Source: Pseudoduganella aquatica
Lineage (GTDB): Bacteria > Pseudomonadota > Gammaproteobacteria > Burkholderiales > Burkholderiaceae_D
Direction of reading: 5' to 3'
DNA: 64,000 bases
Assembly: GCF_009857595.1 (NCBI RefSeq)
Contig: NZ_WWCU01000001.1
Span: 352,495 to 416,494 of the forward strand
A program made the translations under genes and the position numbers. Shown here piece by piece: positions 37,311 through 46,536 of the stretch. How positions within the stretch are numbered: the first letter of the stretch is position 1; the number at the start of each line of letters is the position of its first letter. Under the pieces are notes generated by a model, which made no database searches, was not told the DNA's origin, and was given only the letters and a program-made list of their open reading frames with translations.

Positions 37311-38311
37311 TCTGCCTGGCGCTGGTGGGCGGTGTAGCCGGGGTTGAGGATGGTGGTGCAGGCGCCGTTCGCGAAGTCGGCCAGGTTCTGGAAGGCATGG
37401 CGGAAGTACAGCTCGTAGCTGTCTTTTTCCACGTAGCCCAGGTGGGGCGTGGCCAGCACGTTGGGCATGCGCAGCAGCGGGCTGTCCGGCGCCAGCGGCT
37501 CGCTGGTGAACACGTCGAGCGCGGCCGCGCCGGGCGCGCCCAGCTGCAGCGCCGCTTCCAGCGCACCCTCGGCGATCAGCTCGGCCCGGCTGGTGTTGAC
37601 CAGCAGCGCCGTCGGCTTCATCCGCGCCAGATCGGCCGCCGTAACCACGCCGCGCGTCGCTTCGGCCAGCCGCAAATGCAGGCTGAGCACGTCCGCCTCG
37701 GCGAAGAACTGCTCCCGCGACGCCGCCGCCGCGTAGCCGTCCGCCACCGCCGCGTCGCGGCTGGCCTGGCCGCCCCACACGATGACCTTCATGCCGAAGG
37801 CCTTGCCGTAGCCCGCGATCAGCTTGCCGATCTTGCCGTAGCTCCAGATCGCCAAGGTGCGGCCCTTGAGCACCGTGCCAAGGGTGTTGTATTGCGGCAA
37901 ATTGGACACCGTCTGCCACAGCCCGCCGCGCAGATTGGCCGCGTAGGGCACGATCTTGCGCTGCGCCGCCATGATCAGCGCCCAGGTCAGCTCGGCCGGG
38001 GCGGTGGGCGAGCCCACGCCCTCGGCGATGGCGATGCCCAGCTCGGTGGCGGCCGCCACGTCGATGTGGCCGCTGACCTTGCCGGTCTGCGAAATCAGCT
38101 TCAGATTGGGCAGCCTGGCCAGCAGCGCCCGCGTCAATTCGGTGCGCTCGCGTATCAGCACCACCGCGTCGAACGGCGCCAGCCGCGTCGCCAGCTGGCC
38201 CGTGCCGCGGCTGGAATTGTTGAATATTTTGACTTCATGCCCGTCGAGCAGGCGGAAGCAATCCAGGCCGCGGGTGGCGTCCTGGTAGTCGTCCAAGATT
38301 GCTATCTTCAT
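37307..38311 (-). CDS. D-2-hydroxyacid dehydrogenase family protein
   Basis: A 334-residue NAD(P)-dependent oxidoreductase. The catalytic triad residues appear in 'LLVNTSRAELI' (Arg), 'DVFTSEPL' (Glu) and 'ATPHLGYVEKD' (His). The nucleotide-binding loop is 'LAIWSYGKIGKLIAGYGKAFG', where the usual first glycine of GxGxxG is serine. The substrate is unknown; relatives include phosphoglycerate dehydrogenase-like enzymes. The terminal codon falls within the repeat, so the C-terminus (HQRQAD) may have been altered by repeat insertion. It is divergent from pckG, with a 345-base gap. Confidence 0.88.
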   Translation of the reverse strand: MKIAILDDYQDATRGLDCFRLLDGHEVKIFNNSSRGTGQLATRLAPFDAVVLIRERTELTRALLARLPNLKLISQTGKVSGHIDVAAATELGIAIAEGVGSPTAPAELTWALIMAAQRKIVPYAANLRGGLWQTVSNLPQYNTLGTVLKGRTLAIWSYGKIGKLIAGYGKAFGMKVIVWGGQASRDAAVADGYAAAASREQFFAEADVLSLHLRLAEATRGVVTAADLARMKPTALLVNTSRAELIAEGALEAALQLGAPGAAALDVFTSEPLAPDSPLLRMPNVLATPHLGYVEKDSYELYFRHAFQNLADFANGACTTILNPGYTAHQRQAD

Positions 38312-38656
38312 AATGTACCAAGTAATTTTGACAGGGTTTCGTAGCGAAATAACGGCTTTGCTAAATCCGGGAATAGCTTACTACTTTACTCAACCAATTT
38401 TCCTACAATTTTGCCGAAACCGCGGGAGCCCGGGTGTACAATCCCCAGCACTTTGAAGCCCGACAGTGGGTTTCCGCAATACGTTCCATCAGCACTGTTA
38501 CATGATAGATGCTGCGCGCCCGGCCAACGGGTGCACCGACATGACCGCCGTACCGCCGAAGCATTAAAGAATGCCTTTCCGAGCGCAAGCCATAAGCTGA
38601 CGACGATCTGCCGTGCCGGGACAAGACAAGAATTCTTTATTGGCATTGGAGGTAAC
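38312..38656 (+). other. 345-base intergenic region upstream of pckG
   Basis: This is the shared upstream region of the dehydrogenase gene and pckG. I see TACAAT at 38404-38409 as a possible -10 for pckG, which would leave a leader of about 240 bases, and the GGAGGT ribosome-binding site at 38648-38653. The frame is open in the pckG phase from 38411, but has no start with a ribosome-binding site before 38657. I see no convincing RNA motif or regulator site. Confidence 0.4.
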
Positions 38657-40516
38657 ATGAATCAGCCCGTTATGACTGGCGTTGCAGCCCTGAACGTCCC
38701 AGCTTACATCAAACACCAGAAACTCATCGACTGGGTGGCGGAAGTAGCCGCGTTGACCCGTCCGGCCCGCATCTACTGGTGCGACGGCTCGCAAGAAGAG
38801 TATGACCGCCTGTGCGCCGAGATGGTGGCGGCCGGCACGATGAAAAAGCTGAACCAGGACCTGCGTCCGAATTCCTACCTGGCCTGCTCGGACCCGACCG
38901 ACGTGGCCCGCGTGGAGGACCGCACCTTTATCTGCTCGAAAACCAAAGAGGAAGCCGGCCCGACCAACAACTGGATGGCGCCCGCTGAAATGCGCACCAC
39001 CCTGAACGGCCTGTTCGACGGCTGCATGGCCGGCCGCACCCTGTACGTGGTGCCGTTCTCGATGGGCCCGCTCGGTTCGCCGATCGCCCATATCGGCGTC
39101 GAGCTGTCCGATTCGCCTTACGTGGCCGTCAACATGCGCATCATGACGCGCATGGGCAAGGCCGTGTACGACGTGCTGGGCGCCGACGGCGACTTCGTGC
39201 CCGCCATCCACACCGTGGGCGCGCCGCTGGCCGAAGGCCAGCAGGACGTGGCCTGGCCGTGCAACGCCACCAAATACATCGTGCACTTCCCTGAAACGCG
39301 CGAAATCTGGTCCTACGGCTCCGGCTACGGCGGCAACGCGCTGCTGGGCAAAAAATGCTTCGCGCTGCGCATCGCCTCGAACATGGGCTTCCAGGAAGCG
39401 CAGTCCGGCCAGGGCGCCGGCTGGCTGGCCGAGCACATGCTGATCCTGGGCGTGGAATCGCCGGAAGGCAAGAAGCACTACGTGGCGGCCGCCTTCCCGT
39501 CGGCCTGCGGCAAGACCAACTTCGCCATGCTGATCCCGCCGAAGAGCTTCAACGGCTGGAAAGTGACCACCATCGGCGACGACATCGCCTGGATCAAGCC
39601 GGGCGCGGACGGCCGCCTGTACGCCATCAACCCGGAAGCGGGCTACTTCGGCGTGGCCCCCGGCACCAACACCAAGACCAACTCGAACTGCATGGCCTGC
39701 CTGGGCGAGAACACCATCTTCACCAACGTCGCGCTGACCGACGAAGGCGACGTGTGGTGGGAGGGCCTGACCAAGGAAGCGCCTGCGCACCTGATCGACT
39801 GGCAGGGCAAGGACTGGACCCCGGCGTCCGGCACCAAGGCCGCCCACCCGAACGCGCGCTTCACCGTGGCCGCGACCCAGAATCCGGTCATCGATTCGGC
39901 CTGGGACGATCCGGCCGGCGTGCCGATCTCGGCCTTCATCTTCGGCGGCCGCCGTTCGACCACCGTGCCGCTGGTGACCGAGGCCCGCAACTGGGTGGAG
40001 GGCGTGTACATGGCCGCCACCATGGGCTCCGAAACCACCGCCGCCGCAGCCGGCCAGATGGGCGTGGTGCGCCGCGATCCGTTCGCCATGCTGCCCTTCA
40101 TCGGCTACAACATGAGCGACTACTTCCAGCACTGGCTGAACCTGGGCCAGAAGATCGGCGCCGCCAACGCGCCCAAGATCTACTGCGTGAACTGGTTCCG
40201 CACCGACGCGGAAGGCAAGTTCGTCTGGCCTGGCTTCGGCGACAATATGCGCGTGCTGAAGTGGATGCTCGAGCGTATCGAAGGCACCGCCAGCGGCGTA
40301 GAGAACGTGTTCGGCCTCACCCCCGAGTTCAAGGACCTGAACTGGGACGGCCTGGACTTCACGCCGGAGCAGTTCCAGCAGATCACCTCGATCGACAAGG
40401 CGGCCTGGAACGAAGAACTGAAGCTGCACGCCGAGCTGTTCGAGAAGCTGGCCTACCACCTGCCGCAAGAGCTGGTCGCCACCAAGGCTGAAATCGAGAA
40501 GCGCCTGGCCAACTAA
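38657..40516 (+). CDS. pckG: phosphoenolpyruvate carboxykinase (GTP)
   Basis: A 619-residue GTP-dependent PEP carboxykinase that converts oxaloacetate and GTP to PEP for gluconeogenesis. The kinase-1a P-loop is '[14 protein letters not shown]' with the conserved cysteine typical of GTP-type enzymes. Other landmarks are '[21 protein letters not shown]', 'GDDIAWI' (metal-binding kinase-2), '[14 protein letters not shown]' and 'ETTAAAAG'. The length fits (about 600-620). Start 38657 has the strong site GGAGGT. A terminator follows at 40531-40566. Confidence 0.97.
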   Translation: MNQPVMTGVAALNVPAYIKHQKLIDWVAEVAALTRPARIYWCDGSQEEYDRLCAEMVAAGTMKKLNQDLRPNSYLACSDPTDVARVEDRTFICSKTKEEAGPTNNWMAPAEMRTTLNGLFDGCMAGRTLYVVPFSMGPLGSPIAHIGVELSDSPYVAVNMRIMTRMGKAVYDVLGADGDFVPAIHTVGAPLAEGQQDVAWPCNATKYIVHFPETREIWSYGSGYGGNALLGKKCFALRIASNMGFQEAQSGQGAGWLAEHMLILGVESPEGKKHYVAAAFPSACGKTNFAMLIPPKSFNGWKVTTIGDDIAWIKPGADGRLYAINPEAGYFGVAPGTNTKTNSNCMACLGENTIFTNVALTDEGDVWWEGLTKEAPAHLIDWQGKDWTPASGTKAAHPNARFTVAATQNPVIDSAWDDPAGVPISAFIFGGRRSTTVPLVTEARNWVEGVYMAATMGSETTAAAAGQMGVVRRDPFAMLPFIGYNMSDYFQHWLNLGQKIGAANAPKIYCVNWFRTDAEGKFVWPGFGDNMRVLKWMLERIEGTASGVENVFGLTPEFKDLNWDGLDFTPEQFQQITSIDKAAWNEELKLHAELFEKLAYHLPQELVATKAEIEKRLAN

Positions 40517-40530
40517 GCTGGCAGCCTTCC

Positions 40531-40566
40531 AAAAAAATGGCGCGCCCGACGGCGCGCCATTTTTTA
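40531..40566. terminator. intrinsic terminator after pckG
   Basis: AAAAAAATGGCGCGCC, a short CGAC loop and GGCGCGCCATTTTTTA form a symmetrical stem with an A-tract before and a T-tract after. Confidence 0.88.
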
Positions 40567-40573
40567 ATGGACA

Positions 40574-40593
40574 TTTCGCACAGGTGTGCTAAA
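40574..40593 (+). promoter_or_regulatory. TetR operator 1 (upstream of its own gene)
   Basis: TTTCGCACA (40574-40582), GG, TGTGCTAAA (40585-40593) is a near-perfect 9-bp inverted repeat, with one mismatch compared with the operator at 41267-41286. It ends eight bases before the regulator start, so autorepression is likely. Confidence 0.75.
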
Positions 40594-40601
40594 GTAAGTC
40601 C

Positions 40602-41222
40602 ATGGATACTCTCACCGCAAAAAGCGAAGCCACCTACGCCGCCATCATCGAAACCGCGCTGGACATGGCGCTGGCGGACGGCATCGGCAAGCTGTCGCTG
40701 GGCGAGATCGCCAAGCGGCTGGACCTGAGCAAGAGCGGCGTGTTTTCCCGCGTCGGCTCGCTCGAGGCCTTGCAAGGCGCGGTGATGGACGAGTACGACC
40801 GCCGCTTCGCCGCCGAAGTATTCATGCCATCGCTGCAATTGCCGCAAGGCCTGCCGCGCCTGATGGCGCAGGTGAACCTGTGGCTGCAGCGCTCCTGCAC
40901 GCTGGGTCCGCGCACCGGCTGCCTGTACACGGCGGGCGCCTTCGAGTTCGACGACCTGGGCGACAGCCCGCTGCGCGAGCGTTTGCAGCAGGGCGTGGAG
41001 CGCTGGCGCGCGTCGCTGCGCAAGACGGTGCTGCAGGCGGTGGAGCTGGGCCATCTGCGTCCGGATACCGATCCGCAGCAGCTGGTGTTCGAGATTTACT
41101 GCCTGATCGTGGGCCTGCTGCACGACGCGCGCTTCATGCGCGACCCCACCTCGGTCCAGCGCATGCAGATTGCCTTCAGCCGGCTGATTTCGACGTACAG
41201 AAGCTTTAGCTACCAGGGCTAG
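40602..41222 (+). CDS. TetR/AcrR family transcriptional regulator
   Basis: A 206-residue regulator. The N-terminal HTH is in 'ALADGIGKLSLGEIAKRLDLSKSGVFSRVGSLEALQ', the TetR pattern with the recognition helix KSGVFSRVGS. The C-terminal ligand-binding half contains 'LQRSCTLGPRTGCLYTAGAFEFDDL'. Matching operators lie before this gene (40574-40593) and after it, before the small peptide and isomerase genes (41267-41286), so it probably represses both itself and that operon. The ligand is unknown. ATG 40602 was chosen; no strong ribosome-binding site is visible. Confidence 0.88.
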   Translation: MDTLTAKSEATYAAIIETALDMALADGIGKLSLGEIAKRLDLSKSGVFSRVGSLEALQGAVMDEYDRRFAAEVFMPSLQLPQGLPRLMAQVNLWLQRSCTLGPRTGCLYTAGAFEFDDLGDSPLRERLQQGVERWRASLRKTVLQAVELGHLRPDTDPQQLVFEIYCLIVGLLHDARFMRDPTSVQRMQIAFSRLISTYRSFSYQG

Positions 41223-41266
41223 GGCAGTGTGGGCCGCCGCCGCGCGCGGTATTTTTTTGGAACTAA

Positions 41267-41286
41267 TTTCGCACACCTGTGCGAAA
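41267..41286 (+). promoter_or_regulatory. TetR operator 2 (upstream of the small peptide and isomerase genes)
   Basis: TTTCGCACA (41267-41275), CC, TGTGCGAAA (41278-41286) is a perfect 9-bp inverted repeat. It has the same spacing and left arm as operator 1. It sits 19 bases before the start of the 37-residue gene. Confidence 0.78.
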
Positions 41287-41305
41287 GTTGACGAAGGAGA
41301 TCATC

Positions 41306-41419
41306 ATGACCAAAGCACTTTTCCTGCTGGCGCTGGCCTGCGCCCTGCTGCTCAGTCCCGGCCTGGCGCAGACGCTGCGCGCGCTGCCGGACCGCAACGA
41401 CGATTTCGGCGTCATCTGA
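41306..41419 (+). CDS. 37-residue hydrophobic small protein
   Basis: ATG 41306 preceded by GAAGGAGA opens a 37-residue frame that ends at TGA 41417-41419: a hydrophobic stretch (TKALFLLALACALLLSPGLA) followed by a short polar tail (QTLRALPDRNDDFGVI). This could be a membrane-anchored or secreted peptide; a signal peptide with a cut after GLA is possible. It has its own strong ribosome-binding site and sits directly after the TetR operator and 13 bases before the isomerase gene, so I consider it a real small gene. No homologue is recognised. Confidence 0.6.
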   Translation: MTKALFLLALACALLLSPGLAQTLRALPDRNDDFGVI

Positions 41420-41432
41420 ACGGAGCGCCGCC

Positions 41433-42113
41433 ATGGACGCTATCGACTTTTATTTCGACTTTGCCTCGCCCTACGGCTATTTCGCCGCCACCTGCATCGA
41501 CGAGTTGGCGGCGCGCCACCGGCGCCAGGTGCGCTGGCATCCCATCATGATGGCGGCGGTGTTCCAGGAAACCGGCGGCATGCCCCTGCCCATGGTGCCC
41601 ATCAAGGGCCACTACGTGCTGCACGATATAGACCGCACGGCGCGCCAGCACGGCATCGCCTACCGCCAGCCCGCCACTTTCCCGCAATTGCTGCTCGGCG
41701 CGCCGCGCGCCATGCTCTGGATACGGCAGCAGTACGGTGAAGAACAGGCAGTGCGCTATGCCAAGCGCTGCATGCACGCCTATTTCGCCGACCGCGTGGA
41801 CCTGGCGGACGACGAAGTGCTGGGCGGTATCGCGGCCGGCCTGGGCATACCGGCGGACGCGGTGCTGGCGGCCATCCGCTCGCGCGAAGTGAAGGAGCTG
41901 CTGAAACAGGAAACCTCGGACGCCATGGCGCGCGGCGTGTTCGGTTCGCCCTTCGTGATCGCGGACAAGGAGCCGTTCTGGGGCTTCGACCGCTTCGGCC
42001 AGCTGGAAGCGTGGCTGGCCGGCGGCGGCGTGTCCTGGAGCTATTGGGCGCGCAAGCCCAGGATAGTCTCCAGCCTGGGCCACCGCACGGCGCCGCGCGT
42101 GGCGGGCGCCTGA
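41433..42113 (+). CDS. 2-hydroxychromene-2-carboxylate isomerase-like (DsbA-fold) protein
   Basis: A 226-residue protein of the DsbA-like/GST-kappa family. It begins MDAIDFYFDFASPYGYFA, where the SPY serine is the family active-site residue (in place of a thiol pair), and has 'VFGSPFVIADKEPFWGFDRF' near the C-terminus. HCCA isomerases act in naphthalene degradation with glutathione, but many homologues act on other substrates; there are no aromatic-degradation genes here. It is the last gene of the operon likely controlled by the TetR regulator. The start follows GGAGCGCCGCC. Confidence 0.87.
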   Translation: MDAIDFYFDFASPYGYFAATCIDELAARHRRQVRWHPIMMAAVFQETGGMPLPMVPIKGHYVLHDIDRTARQHGIAYRQPATFPQLLLGAPRAMLWIRQQYGEEQAVRYAKRCMHAYFADRVDLADDEVLGGIAAGLGIPADAVLAAIRSREVKELLKQETSDAMARGVFGSPFVIADKEPFWGFDRFGQLEAWLAGGGVSWSYWARKPRIVSSLGHRTAPRVAGA

Positions 42114-42125
42114 AACGCCGGACGC

Positions 42126-43559
42126 TCAGGCGTATTGCGCCGATTCGCCCAGGATGGCTTTCGGTTCCAGATAGCTGTCCAGCCCATACGGCCCGAACTC
42201 GCGGCCTATGCCGGACTGCTTGAAGCCGCCGAACGGCGCGATCAGATCGTCGTGGATGCCGTTGATATGGACGCGTCCGGCCACCAGCTGCGAGGCCACG
42301 CGGCCGGCCCGCGCCAGATCGGTCGAGCTGACGTAGGCCTGCAGCCCGTAAGGCGTGTCGTTGGCCATCGCCACCGCCTCCTCCTCGGTTTCGTAGCTGA
42401 GGATGGACAGCACCGGTCCGAAAATCTCCTCGCGGGCGATGGTCATGTCCGGCGTCACATTGGCGAACACGGTGGGCTGGACGAACCAGCCTTGCTCCAG
42501 GCCCGCAGGCTGTCCGAGGCCGCCCGTCAGCAGTTCGGCGCCTTCGGCGATGCCGGTGCGGATGTAGTGTTGCACGCGCTCGAACTGCTTGCGCGTGACC
42601 ATGGGACCCAGCGTGACGGCGGGGTTGCGCGGATCGCCCACCACCACCGCTTCCGCCGCGGCTTTGGCCAGCTGCTTCACCTGTTCCAGCCGGTGCGCGG
42701 GTACCAGCAGGCGCGTGCCGGCGATGCAGGCCTGGCCGTTGTTCATATAGCAGGCCTGGATCGCCATCGGCACGGCCTTCTCGAAGTCCGCGTCGTCCAG
42801 CAGCACGTTGGCGCTCTTGCCGCCCAGCTCCAGTGTCACGCGCTTCATGCTGTCGACCGCCGCGCGCGCGATGGCCTTGCCCACCGCCGTGGAGCCGGTG
42901 AAGGAAATCTTGTTGATGTCCGGATGCGCACTGATTTCCGCGCCCACCACGTCGCCGCGCCCGTTGACGATGTTGAACACACCCGGCGGCAGGCCAGCCT
43001 CGTGCAGGCACTCGGCCAGTATCTGCGTTTGCAGCGCGCTCAGTTCACTGGGCTTGATCACCAGCGTGCAGCCGGCCGCGATCGCGGTGGCGAGTTTGTT
43101 GGCCACGAACCAGGCGCTGGAATTCCACGGCGTGATAACGCCCACCACGCCCACCGGCTCCAGCACCACTTTGGATTTGCCCACGGTTTTAACGAAGGCG
43201 TGTTCCTCCATCACCTTCTTCACGTCCAGGAACATCTTCGCCGTGTACTGCGAGCGCGCAATGCTGCCGGCGTAGGTGCCGCCGTATTCCTCCATCAGGG
43301 CGGCGGCGGCTTCATCGGCGCGCGCCAGCACCGCGTCGTGCAGGCGTTCCAAATACATGCCGCGCTGCGCAATGGTGCTGCGGGAGAAGGCGGGGAATGC
43401 CGCTTTGGCGGCGGCAATGGCGCGCCGCGTGTCTTCCACGTCGCCCAGGCGAACCTGGCCCGTCAGTTCGCCTGTGGTGGGGTTGATCAGGTCCCCCAGC
43501 TCGCTGCCGTGCGGCGTGGTGAACTGGCCATTGATGTAGATCTGGTCGATGATGCGCAT
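42126..43559 (-). CDS. NAD(P)-dependent aldehyde dehydrogenase
   Basis: A 477-residue ALDH superfamily enzyme. The key features are 'VGVITPWNSSAWFVANKLA' (cofactor loop), 'FTGSTAVGKAIARAA' (Rossmann turn), 'TLELGGKSANVLLDDAD' (general-base Glu), 'GQACIAGTRLLVP' (nucleophile Cys) and 'EEIFGPVLSILSYETEEEA' (cofactor-binding Glu). All catalytic residues are present. It oxidises an unknown aldehyde. The start 43559 (MRIIDQIYI) follows AGGAGCAAA; the upstream extension to 43670 lacks such a site. It is convergent with the isomerase gene (12-base gap). Confidence 0.93.
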   Translation of the reverse strand: MRIIDQIYINGQFTTPHGSELGDLINPTTGELTGQVRLGDVEDTRRAIAAAKAAFPAFSRSTIAQRGMYLERLHDAVLARADEAAAALMEEYGGTYAGSIARSQYTAKMFLDVKKVMEEHAFVKTVGKSKVVLEPVGVVGVITPWNSSAWFVANKLATAIAAGCTLVIKPSELSALQTQILAECLHEAGLPPGVFNIVNGRGDVVGAEISAHPDINKISFTGSTAVGKAIARAAVDSMKRVTLELGGKSANVLLDDADFEKAVPMAIQACYMNNGQACIAGTRLLVPAHRLEQVKQLAKAAAEAVVVGDPRNPAVTLGPMVTRKQFERVQHYIRTGIAEGAELLTGGLGQPAGLEQGWFVQPTVFANVTPDMTIAREEIFGPVLSILSYETEEEAVAMANDTPYGLQAYVSSTDLARAGRVASQLVAGRVHINGIHDDLIAPFGGFKQSGIGREFGPYGLDSYLEPKAILGESAQYA

Positions 43560-43767
43560 GCTGTTTGCTCCTGAAGTAAGGTGCAGCCATTCTAAAAAGC
43601 GCGGCGCTGCCGCAACAGATGCGTTCCTGCCGCATGTTTGCCTGATTCTGCTTGTCCGCCCATGTTGCAATTCAAGCCCGGCTTTTTACGTTTCGTCGGA
43701 ATCGCGCCCCGCCGCGCATGGTGTTCGCATACAGTGCATGCTCACCAATCTTTATCGTTAAGCCACC

Positions 43768-45570
43768 ATGACAAAAATGACTCGCATCGGCGCCGCCAGC
43801 GCGCTGCTGTTTTCCCTGATGCTGGGCGCCGCGCATGCGCAGACCCCGGCCCCGGACCTGGAAGCCCGCCGCGCTGCCCTGAACAGCCTGATCAAGGAGC
43901 AGTGGGAGTACAGCATGCGCAACAGCCCCGAGTGGGCTTCGCTGCTGGGCGACAAGCGCTACAACGACAAGTGGTCCGATTTTTCGCAAGCGGGCATCGA
44001 CGCCGACGCCAAAGCCACGCTGGAATTCCTGAAACGCTTCGAGGCGGTCGACAGCTCGGGTTTTCCGCTGCAGGAGAAGCTGAATCATGAGTTGATGCTG
44101 CGGCAGTTGCGGGAGAGTGCCGAAGCTGCGCGCTTCAAGGATTGGGAAATGCCGCTGGCGCAGAACTCCGGCATCCACATCGACCTGCCGCAAATCGTCT
44201 CCGCGCTGCCGTTTGAAACCGTGAAGGACTACGAGGACTATATCAAGCGCCTGCACACGCTGCCCAAGCTGTTCGACGACACCCGCGTGCAGATGGAGAA
44301 CGGCGTGCGCGACGGCCTGATGCCGCCCAAGTTCCTGATCCCGAAAATCGTCAAGCAGTGCGAGGACGTGGCCGCGATGAAGGCCGCCGCTTCGCCGTTT
44401 GCCGAGCCGCTGAAAAAATTCCCGAAAGAGTTCTCCAGCGCCGACAAGGCGCGCCTCGGCAAGGAGATCCTGGCGGCCGTGCAGAAGGACGTGGCGCCTG
44501 CCTACAAGAAGCTGGCCGGTTACGTGAAGACCCAGTATCTGCCGCACGGCCGCAAGGAGGTGGGCATGTGGTCGCTGCCGGACGGCGCTGCGCGCTACAG
44601 CTTCAAGGCCAAGTCCTCCACCACCACGGCCATGCAGCCGGAGGAGATCCACCAGCTTGGCCTGGCCGAAGTGGCGCGCATCGAAGCGCAGATGCTGGGC
44701 GTCGCGCAGAAGCAGGGCTTCCACGACCTGAAGGCCTTCAACAAGGCCCTGGCCGCGAATCCCAAGCTGCACCCGAAATCGCGCCAGGAGATCGTGGACC
44801 TGTACCAGAAATACACGGACCAGATGTACACCCAGCTGCCGCAGCAGTTCGGCATCCTGCCCAAGGGCAAAGTCGAAATCCGCCAGGTGGAGCAGTTCCG
44901 CGAAAAGGGCGAAGCCGCCGCTTCCTACATGCAGGGTTCGCCGGACGGCAAGCGCGCCGGCCGCGTAATGGTCAACACCGGCGACTTTGCCAAGCGCTCC
45001 ATCATCGGCATTGAAACCACGGCGCTGCACGAAGGCGTGCCGGGCCACCACATGCAGATCGCCATCGCGCAGGAGATCGAAGCGCTGCCGAGCTTCCGCC
45101 AGCAGGGCAACTACACGGCATATGCCGAAGGCTGGGCGCTGTACTCGGAACGCCTGGGCGAAGAACTGGGCTTCTTCAAAGACCCTTACAGCTACTACGG
45201 GCACCTGCAGGATGAAATGCTGCGCGCCATCCGCCTGGTGGTGGACACCGGCCTGCACTACAAGAAATGGAACCGCCAGCAGGTGGTGGACTTCTTCCAC
45301 GACCATTCGGGCATCGAGGAAGTGGACGTGCAGAGCGAGACCGACCGCTACATCGTCTGGCCGGGCCAGGCCCTGGGCTACAAGATCGGCCAGCTGAAAA
45401 TCCTGTCGCTGCGCGACTACGCGAAGAAGGAGCTGGGCAGCCAGTTCGACATCCGCAAATTCCACGACCAGGTGCTGGGCGCAGGCGCTCTGCCGATGGA
45501 CGTGCTGGAGTCGCACATCAAGGAATGGGTGGAAACGGAGAAGAAGGGCGCCACGCGCGTAGCAGGGTAG
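43768..45570 (+). CDS. exported DUF885 family protein (putative metallopeptidase)
   Basis: A 600-residue protein with a signal peptide (MTKMTRIGAASALLFSLMLG, then AAHA), so it is probably periplasmic. It is a DUF885 family member with the HExxxH-like motif 'LHEGVPGHHMQIAIAQE' and the later 'YAEGWALYSERLGEELGFF', which are characteristic of this peptidase-like family. Substrate and activity are unproven, though peptidase function is widely predicted. A palindromic repeat (45571-45600) begins immediately after its stop codon. Confidence 0.86.
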   Translation: MTKMTRIGAASALLFSLMLGAAHAQTPAPDLEARRAALNSLIKEQWEYSMRNSPEWASLLGDKRYNDKWSDFSQAGIDADAKATLEFLKRFEAVDSSGFPLQEKLNHELMLRQLRESAEAARFKDWEMPLAQNSGIHIDLPQIVSALPFETVKDYEDYIKRLHTLPKLFDDTRVQMENGVRDGLMPPKFLIPKIVKQCEDVAAMKAAASPFAEPLKKFPKEFSSADKARLGKEILAAVQKDVAPAYKKLAGYVKTQYLPHGRKEVGMWSLPDGAARYSFKAKSSTTTAMQPEEIHQLGLAEVARIEAQMLGVAQKQGFHDLKAFNKALAANPKLHPKSRQEIVDLYQKYTDQMYTQLPQQFGILPKGKVEIRQVEQFREKGEAAASYMQGSPDGKRAGRVMVNTGDFAKRSIIGIETTALHEGVPGHHMQIAIAQEIEALPSFRQQGNYTAYAEGWALYSERLGEELGFFKDPYSYYGHLQDEMLRAIRLVVDTGLHYKKWNRQQVVDFFHDHSGIEEVDVQSETDRYIVWPGQALGYKIGQLKILSLRDYAKKELGSQFDIRKFHDQVLGAGALPMDVLESHIKEWVETEKKGATRVAG

Positions 45571-45600
45571 GGCGGGTTAGCGCGTCGCGCGTAACCCGCC
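45571..45600. repeat. GGCGGGTTA / TAACCCGCC palindromic intergenic element, copy 2
   Basis: GGCGGGTTA (45571-45579) and TAACCCGCC (45592-45600) form the same stem arms as at 8886-8911 with a longer, GC-rich 12-base loop. It begins right after the TAG of the DUF885 gene (45568-45570). It resembles a REP-like element that may cap the transcript. Confidence 0.7.
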
Positions 45601-45618
45601 AAGCATGCGTCACCACTG

Positions 45619-46530
45619 TCACACCGCTGATCGCAATCGCTTCACATCCTGCATCGGCGGCGCCCCGAACAGGCGCCGGTACTCGCGGCTGAACTGGGAC
45701 GGGCTCTCGTAGCCCACCTGGTAGGCCGCCGTGGCGGCGTCGGCGCAGCCATTGAGCAGCAGCGTGCGCGCCTGCTGCAGGCGCAGCTGCTTCTGGTACT
45801 GCATCGGCCCCATGGTGGTGACGGCCTTGAACCGGTGGTGCAGGCTGGACACGCTCATATTGGTGGCCTGCGCCAGCTCCTCCACCAGCACCGGCTGGTT
45901 GTAGCGCTCCTTGAGCCAGGCAATGGCCTTGCTGATGCCACGGTCCTGCTGGTCCAGCACCACGTTCTGATAAAGCTGGCGGCCGTGCGGGCCGGTCAGC
46001 AGCCGGTAGATGATTTCCCGTTTCAGTCCCACGGCCAGAAAAGCCGCTTCCTGCGGCGGTGCATTTGGCATATCCAGCAAGCGCACCAGCTGGCACAAGG
46101 CCTCCTGCAACGCCGCATCGGTTTCGCCGACGAAGGCGCCGCGCACCGGCTGCGCGCCGTCATGCAGATCGATGCGCGCCTCCAGCACAACGGCGGCGAT
46201 TTCCGCCGGGTCGAATTCGATATTCAATAACAGGTAGGGCTGCTCCGGGGTGGCGTTGACCACGTGGCCGGAAGCGGGCATGTCGACCGACACGGCGAGG
46301 TACTGGCCGGGCCCGTAGTCCAGCACTTCGCTGGCCAGGTGCACGCGCTTGTTCCCTTGCAGGATCACGCAGCACGAGGGCTTGAGCACGCCGCGCGTGA
46401 TGGGCGTGGGCTGCGAGGAACGCAGCAGGGACAGGAAGGGCACCGCCGTTTCGGCGCGGCCATCGTGCGGCAGCAGTTGCTGCACGATGGCGATCATGCG
46501 CCCCAGCCGGTCCGGCGCGTCCCTGTCCAT
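45619..46530 (-). CDS. AraC family transcriptional regulator (AraC_N type)
   Basis: A 303-residue regulator. The N-terminal AraC_N cupin domain contains 'PSCCVILQGNKRVHLASEVLDYGPGQYLAVSVDMPASGHV', and the C-terminal two-helix-turn-helix DNA-binding domain has 'VLVEELAQATNMSVSSLHHRFKAVT' and 'AYQVGYESPSQFSREYRRLFG'. This subfamily often responds to small aldehydes, drugs or thiols; the inducer here is unknown. It lies downstream of uvrA on the same strand (6-base gap), which is unusual, so it may be partly SOS-transcribed. Confidence 0.9.
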   Translation of the reverse strand: MDRDAPDRLGRMIAIVQQLLPHDGRAETAVPFLSLLRSSQPTPITRGVLKPSCCVILQGNKRVHLASEVLDYGPGQYLAVSVDMPASGHVVNATPEQPYLLLNIEFDPAEIAAVVLEARIDLHDGAQPVRGAFVGETDAALQEALCQLVRLLDMPNAPPQEAAFLAVGLKREIIYRLLTGPHGRQLYQNVVLDQQDRGISKAIAWLKERYNQPVLVEELAQATNMSVSSLHHRFKAVTTMGPMQYQKQLRLQQARTLLLNGCADAATAAYQVGYESPSQFSREYRRLFGAPPMQDVKRLRSAV

Positions 46531-46536
46531 GGCGCT

